Shown here: positions 5,002 through 6,665 of the stretch, in pieces
Numbering within the stretch: position 1 is the stretch's first letter
Layout of the letters: the number at the start of each line of letters is the position of its first letter
DNA from: Bacteriovoracaceae bacterium
GTDB lineage: Bacteria; Bdellovibrionota; UBA1018
Length of the DNA stretch: 6,665 bases
Direction: 5' to 3'
NCBI GenBank assembly: GCA_947500275.1
Contig: CANMSW010000126.1
Span: 1 to 6,665 of the forward strand
Translations under genes and position numbers: made by a program
The notes under the pieces: model-generated
The model's input: only the letters and a program-made list of their open reading frames with translations
What the model was told of the DNA's origin: nothing
Databases searched by the model: none

Positions 5002-6665
5002 GCGGATGCCTGAGAGCCGGGTTCTAAGTGCGCATTCCGGTAGTCGGTTGACGAGACGGCCGTTGTCGATGTCTTCATTTTTACGGCTGCGCCACAACAG
5101 CCACCCGTTGGCGTTGTTCGCCCTGTTTTTCCACCATTGTTATCATAGGAGATCATGCATCCGTAGGTCGTGTCGCTTGCGAGGGCATTCTCGATTTGAT
5201 TGGCGCTGGCGAGGAGGGGAAACTTCTCCCAAGCATTACTGACTCCGGGCACAACGACGGTTCGGTCACAGGTTTGATGCGCGCAGTAATTACAATTTCC
5301 GGCTGTGTCTTCAAAGCTGTTATTTCGGCAAGTAGCGGCTCCTTTTGAATAGGAGTCTATGATGAATCCGGTCGGGTGATAGGCCACTCCGACGGGGGTA
5401 TCTGCCGTGGCTGTGGTTGCGCACTCATTCGTGCCCGCGACCCCGTACCTCGTCGAGGGAGTGCTGTAGTGGGAGACGGGCGGTAGTTCGTAAGAATCTT
5501 GTTCCGCAATGGATGAAGCGACTGTGAGTTGTGTCGCCGTGCAGGTGGATGAGGTGGAGTTTTTCACTGCATGGCTTGTGTAATTTTTTACGCGTCCAAT
5601 GGTGGTGCCGTCCGAACGCTGTTCATCCAATCGACTGACAAACGGATTTTGTGTGGGGTAGCTCTCAGCACACCAGCCAATATTTCCGGTGCTGGAATCT
5701 TTTGAAAAGTGCAAGGGCGGGTCGATGAGAGGTTGCGACTGAGGCGCGCACGCTTGAAAGGCGACATCTTCTTCGTAATGCGGAAACCAAGCCTGGATGG
5801 GGCGAACGTATTTTCTCGGGAGTGCCGGATTGTTCGGATGCACGGTCGCCATGCTGAACATATTTCCCGTGTTATTGAGCACAGGGAAGGAGGCCGAGCA
5901 CGAGAGGCCGGCGATATCTTGATTCGGGAACTGAGTGCCATCCACGTTGGCCCCATTCCAAAGTGCGTTCCCCGTTGCGACGTAGCCGGGCTTCCCTCCG
6001 GGACGATCAATGGAGGAAACATATTCAGCGTCGACTCCAGCGGTGACTCCTTTGTGGTCGAAATAAGCGAAGGGGCATGGCTTCGGTCCGCGCATCGTGA
6101 AGGGCTTCGAAGGGTCCGCCGTGGTTGAGCTCACGGGCCGATCGAGGACGTAGATTTGGTCGGTTTGTTGGATGGAGATCAAACGGCCGGTGGCGTCGTG
6201 GAGAGGCGGGTAAATCGCAATGAGCCTCCGTAACCGATAGGTATTAATCAACCTTCCGGCAGGGTCACGCAGGGTGGGACAGGTTCCATCCGAGGCAGGT
6301 TTTGCGGCGAATCCTAAGCAACGGGTGAGGATGGAATTATTGCCACCATCGCCACCGCCCACGGCACCTCCCGAGCAATCGACGCTCGAGTTATCCGGGT
6401 TAGTCGAGTTGGAGAGACGGACACGTCCGGCGACTCCGATCGAGAAGTCAGTGGACTTCGAAAGCGCAAGCGCGAAGTTTTGGTCCAAGGGCCAGAATTG
6501 TCCCTGAGTGCCGATCGTTCCGTCGCTTCCGAGGGATTCCTTCACCTTGGGGCAATTGTAGCTATCGTTTTCGGAGACGATAGATCCCCGTTGCGACTCG
6601 CGTACAAAAAGATTGAAATAATGGGCCTGGGCCGAGAAGTCGGCGTCGGGAAGATTACTGCAGCC
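4980..6665 (-). CDS. Unrecognised Cys-rich, probably exported protein (5' end beyond the window)
   Basis: I recognise no family. The frame is open for 561 codons, from the TGA at 4980-4982 to the right edge. A GTG at 6543-6545 could look like a start, but 40 further in-frame codons without a stop lie upstream, with no Shine-Dalgarno, so the real start is probably outside. The protein is rich in Ser, Thr, Asn, Gly and Pro and has 19 Cys, including a C-x2-C-x4-C cluster (458, 461, 466) and a CC pair (523-524). That composition suggests a disulfide-bonded extracytoplasmic protein. Visible elements, numbered from the edge, are a Gly-rich linker at about 94-111, two DxxGRLI units at 134-140 and 157-163, and an aromatic/Pro-rich stretch at 284-299. 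No membrane segment is visible. The first two residues are Gly-Cys, possibly the end of a lipobox. Its end overlaps the pseudouridine synthase start by 22 bases. That it is coding is well supported by the long open frame; its function is unknown. Confidence 0.75.
   Translation of the reverse strand, partial: GCSNLPDADFSAQAHYFNLFVRESQRGSIVSENDSYNCPKVKESLGSDGTIGTQGQFWPLDQNFALALSKSTDFSIGVAGRVRLSNSTNPDNSSVDCSGGAVGGGDGGNNSILTRCLGFAAKPASDGTCPTLRDPAGRLINTYRLRRLIAIYPPLHDATGRLISIQQTDQIYVLDRPVSSTTADPSKPFTMRGPKPCPFAYFDHKGVTAGVDAEYVSSIDRPGGKPGYVATGNALWNGANVDGTQFPNQDIAGLSCSASFPVLNNTGNMFSMATVHPNNPALPRKYVRPIQAWFPHYEEDVAFQACAPQSQPLIDPPLHFSKDSSTGNIGWCAESYPTQNPFVSRLDEQRSDGTTIGRVKNYTSHAVKNSTSSTCTATQLTVASSIAEQDSYELPPVSHYSTPSTRYGVAGTNECATTATADTPVGVAYHPTGFIIDSYSKGAATCRNNSFEDTAGNCNYCAHQTCDRTVVVPGVSNAWEKFPLLASANQIENALASDTTYGCMISYDNNGGKTGRTTPTGGCCGAAVKMKTSTTAVSSTDYRNAHLEPGSQASACLVPTY

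Noticed and set aside
5002..5097. N-terminal extension of the pseudouridine synthase from a TTG at 5097
   Set aside because: The extra 32 residues lie wholly inside the Cys-rich protein gene, match no part of the RluA fold, and TTG is a rarer start than the ATG at 5001.
5709..6128. A 139-codon plus-strand frame opposite the Cys-rich protein
   Set aside because: It is Arg-rich with no domain or ribosome site, and the minus-strand frame is far longer and continuous, so this is most likely a shadow.

Overview
The window carries five genes and almost no free DNA. It looks like a bacterial chromosome of moderate to high GC (mid-50s percent by eye, not counted). Genes are tightly packed, with gaps of 26 to about 90 bases or overlaps. 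I saw no mobile element, RNA gene, CRISPR array or integration scar. The very-long-chain type acyl-CoA dehydrogenase with a long C-terminal extension and the large Cys-rich exported-looking protein would fit a Bdellovibrio/Myxococcus-like lineage (the former Deltaproteobacteria). That placement is an inference from protein style, not a demonstrated assignment.

Left part (1-2246): a divergent pair. A trehalose-6-phosphate phosphatase (otsB) reads leftward from 369 off the window edge, so only its first 123 residues are present. A family GH15 glycoside hydrolase (glucoamylase/trehalase type) reads rightward to 2246. The two starts share a short intergenic region, and their ribosome-binding sites sit in the two arms of a near-perfect inverted repeat. 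Together they suggest a trehalose or alpha-glucan locus: OtsB releases trehalose from its phosphate, and the GH15 enzyme would hydrolyse trehalose or alpha-glucosides.

Right part (2273-6665): three genes in a row on the minus strand, probably one transcription unit. The first is a Cys-rich, probably secreted protein of at least 561 residues whose start lies beyond the right edge. Next comes an RluA-type pseudouridine synthase whose start overlaps the previous gene by 22 bases. Last is an acyl-CoA dehydrogenase after a 30-odd base gap. The run converges on the GH15 gene, and an imperfect hairpin covers the junction at 2220-2254. The three products have no obvious shared pathway.

The least ordinary item is the Cys-rich protein. 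I recognise no family. It has 19 cysteines, a Gly-rich linker and a short repeat resembling YD/RHS units, and its first two visible residues (Gly-Cys) could be the end of a lipobox. The other four genes belong to well-known families.
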